NCBI GenBank assembly: GCA_017965685.1
Contig: JAGCPM010000003.1
Span: 1 to 8,505 of the forward strand
Direction: 5' to 3'
DNA length: 8,505 nucleotides
Source of the DNA: Kiritimatiellia bacterium
GTDB lineage: Bacteria > Verrucomicrobiota > Kiritimatiellia > RFP12 > UBA1067
In this document: positions 6,612-8,505 of the stretch, one piece after another
Numbering within the stretch: the first letter of the stretch is position 1
Layout of the letters: each line of letters begins with the position of its first letter
Translations under genes and position numbers: made by a program
Notes under the pieces: generated by a model
What the model was told of the DNA's origin: nothing
The model's input: only the letters and a program-made list of their open reading frames with translations
Database searches by the model: none

Positions 6612-8505
6612 CCCGTTTCTGATTCTTGCGGCGGCGATGCTGCGGTTCCACGACCCGTATACTTCGCTCTACCAGACCGACGACGATCGCGAGGGGCGTG
6701 CGCTGGCCGCCGAACTGGGTTTCTGGCCGACCGCGAACGGCCAGAAAGATCCGCTGGCCAAAAAACAGAATGCGCGGATAATGTACAACGTGTTCAGGAC
6801 ATCCGATTTCGCGTTCGAGGGCTATGACGCAAAGAAGCCAAGCCCGCTTTTCAAGGTCAACCAGGTCGGGTACGCGCCGGATCAGAAGAAGTACGCATAC
6901 CTCGGGGCGTGGCTCGGCCCTGTCTTCGGACCGTGGAAGATGAGAGACGGGGAACGGGGATGGGAGCTGGTGGACGCGAAGACCGGGGCTGTCGTCATGC
7001 GGCGGGCCGGCAACGGCGCACTTGTCCATCGTGTTGGCGATGCGATCACCAAGGAGGGGACGCCTTTTACCGGCGAGTTCACATACGAAATAGACTTCTC
7101 GTCTGTCACGAACGAGGGCGTGTATTTCGTTCGCGTGGACGGAGTAGGGCGAAGCGACGACTTCCGGATATGGCGCGGTGCGGCGGAAGAAGCGTTCCGC
7201 GTCCACATGGGCGGCCTCTACCAGAAGCGCTGCGGTATTGCCAAGGCCGAGCCCTATACCCACTGGACCGCCGGCGCGTGCCACACGAACATCGTGCGCG
7301 GCACGTTCGCGCCGGAGGAGGGGGCGCTCCCCGATGGCATCCGTTGGTTCGATGTCATCGCGCAGAACACCGATTGGGAAAACGGCGAGCGCATTTCGGT
7401 CTCCGGCGGATGGCACGATGCGGCGGACTTCGACCGCCGCCCGGCGCATCTCGCGATAGTGAACGACCTTTGCGCCGTATATCTCATGCGCCCTGAAAAC
7501 TTCAGCGACGGGCAGCTTGCGATTCCCGAGAATGCAAACGGAATCCCGGATATCCTGGATGAAGCGGAGTGGGGGCTCAGACATCTTCTCGCCGTTCAGC
7601 AGAATGATGGCGGCGTCGGCACTTGGATCGAGACGACGCGACACCCGCGCCCCGGCGAGTCCGCCGAGTATGACGCGCTCAAGTACGCCGTCTCCCGCGC
7701 GACGCGCGCGAGCTCCCTGGCCTACGCCGCGCACGCCACGCTGCTCGCGCGTTGCCACGAGTCGTTCCGGGCGAAGTACCTCGAATCCGCGAAGCGCGCG
7801 TGGAACTTCGCCATGCGCACGCCGCCGTCGAACGAGACGTTTTTCCTGACGAAGAAGAAGGGCTGGTTCTCGACTGAAAGCCGCACCGTCGAATGGGAGG
7901 AGCCGAAGACTCTTCCTGCGAACATACTGGTGAAGGCCGCGGTCAACCTTGCCGCGCTTACCGGCGAGAAGTCGTATCTCGACGAGCTTGCGAAGCGCCG
8001 GCCCGAGGTGCAGGCTGACTTCAAGAAGAACGAATGGAGGTGGGGATCTCTCGTTTTCGCAGGCGAGCGGGCCCTTTCCCTCCCTGTGGAAACCGGATGG
8101 CTAATGAAGGAGTGGGAACGCAAGGTGCTGAAGCGCGCTGACGACATGGTGCGCCAGATAGAGAGCGCGTATGCGTACAGGTGCCCATGGTACTTTCCTG
8201 GGAAAGGGCACTGCAACGCGATGAGCTGGGGCAACTCGCATCCGCTCCGCCGGGCCCAGATGCTTGTTGCCGCGCATGCGATAACAGGGAACGCGAAGTA
8301 TCTCGACGCCGCCTACGCCGCGCTCGACTTCCACAACGGCTGCAATCCGCAGGGAACAACTCTGACGAGCGGACTTGGACGGGTATATCCGGTCGCGTTT
8401 CTCGACTTACCCTCCTACGTTGACGGAATCGCCGAGTACGTACCGGGCATTACGCCGTACAGATGGACCTACGGAATGCCGGCAAAGGCTGTCGAGTTCG
8501 TCTAC
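6604..8505 (+). CDS. glycoside hydrolase family 9 (cellulase-like) with N-terminal Ig-like domain, 3' partial
   Basis: The frame is open for 634 codons to the last base, so the end lies outside. Residues 1 to about 80 are an unrecognised extension. A hydrophobic stretch PFLILAAAML is there, but it is short, lacks a basic start and has no clear cleavage site, so secretion is uncertain. An Ig-like CelD_N domain follows (about 82-190), opening with the typical FKVNQVGYAPDQKK. The GH9 (alpha/alpha)6 domain runs from about 197: YQKRCG, then GGWHDAADF (268-276) with Asp272 and Asp275 at the positions of the water-activating pair, then IPDILDEAEWGLRHLL and GCNPQGTTLTSGLG (579-592). The general-acid Glu should lie just past the window edge. 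GH9 enzymes cleave beta-1,4-glucans and related chains. Within this operon it more likely trims, releases or remodels the exported polymer than digests plant fibre. The start lies inside the end of the polymerase gene. Confidence 0.93.
   Translation, partial: MSSPFLILAAAMLRFHDPYTSLYQTDDDREGRALAAELGFWPTANGQKDPLAKKQNARIMYNVFRTSDFAFEGYDAKKPSPLFKVNQVGYAPDQKKYAYLGAWLGPVFGPWKMRDGERGWELVDAKTGAVVMRRAGNGALVHRVGDAITKEGTPFTGEFTYEIDFSSVTNEGVYFVRVDGVGRSDDFRIWRGAAEEAFRVHMGGLYQKRCGIAKAEPYTHWTAGACHTNIVRGTFAPEEGALPDGIRWFDVIAQNTDWENGERISVSGGWHDAADFDRRPAHLAIVNDLCAVYLMRPENFSDGQLAIPENANGIPDILDEAEWGLRHLLAVQQNDGGVGTWIETTRHPRPGESAEYDALKYAVSRATRASSLAYAAHATLLARCHESFRAKYLESAKRAWNFAMRTPPSNETFFLTKKKGWFSTESRTVEWEEPKTLPANILVKAAVNLAALTGEKSYLDELAKRRPEVQADFKKNEWRWGSLVFAGERALSLPVETGWLMKEWERKVLKRADDMVRQIESAYAYRCPWYFPGKGHCNAMSWGNSHPLRRAQMLVAAHAITGNAKYLDAAYAALDFHNGCNPQGTTLTSGLGRVYPVAFLDLPSYVDGIAEYVPGITPYRWTYGMPAKAVEFVY

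Noticed and set aside
6571..7758. Minus-strand open frame of 395 codons opposite the GH9 gene
   Set aside because: The plus strand encodes clear GH9 motifs throughout. The antisense translation is Arg-rich and shows no motif.
1..8505. CRISPR arrays, tRNA or rRNA genes, insertion sequences, prophage genes
   Set aside because: Nearly every base is accounted for by the six coding regions. No spaced repeats, cloverleaf folds, transposase motifs or terminal inverted repeats were seen.

Overview
This window holds part of an extracellular or surface polysaccharide (EPS/capsule) gene cluster of the Wzx/Wzy type from a G+C-rich, Gram-negative bacterium. All six genes lie on the + strand and are packed tightly. 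The first gene enters from the left edge and the last one runs off the right edge. The Gram-negative call rests on an outer-membrane polysaccharide-export lipoprotein (Wza/OPX type) next to a Wzz/Wzc-like inner-membrane co-polymerase. The mix of a GT4-GT26 fusion, a GH9 enzyme inside an EPS operon and a degenerate heptamer repeat would fit an uncultured lineage such as the PVC group (Verrucomicrobiota/Kiritimatiellae). That placement is an impression, not something the sequence proves.

Layout. 1-1005: end of a GT4 glycosyltransferase domain fused in frame to a complete WecG/TagA/CpsF (GT26) domain. 1002-2192: a complete GT4 glycosyltransferase, overlapping its neighbour by ATGA. 2170-2198: a sigma70-type promoter with an extended -10 element, lying across the end of that gene. 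2244-4214: a Wzz/Wzc-like co-polymerase with two membrane segments, a long coiled coil and a cytoplasmic domain that looks like a dead BY-kinase. 4211-5263: a Wza-like export lipoprotein interrupted by an in-frame amber codon at 4985-4987. 5268-6611: an O-antigen ligase/Wzy-type polymerase. 6604 to the right edge: a family 9 glycoside hydrolase with an N-terminal Ig-like domain, open to the last base.

How the genes work together (inference from families). The glycosyltransferases build a repeat unit on undecaprenyl-phosphate. After flipping (no flippase is in the window), the Wzy-like protein polymerises it, the Wzz-like protein sets chain length and links to the OPX lipoprotein, and the polymer leaves through the outer membrane. 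The GH9 enzyme could trim, release or remodel a polymer with beta-1,4-linked glucose or similar sugars. The initiating phosphoglycosyltransferase and the flippase should lie outside the window.

The points most worth checking are the amber codon in the export gene, the apparent loss of all nucleotide-binding motifs in the kinase-like domain, the GT4-GT26 fusion, the heptamer-repeat tract inside the GT26 domain, and the GH9 gene within the operon.
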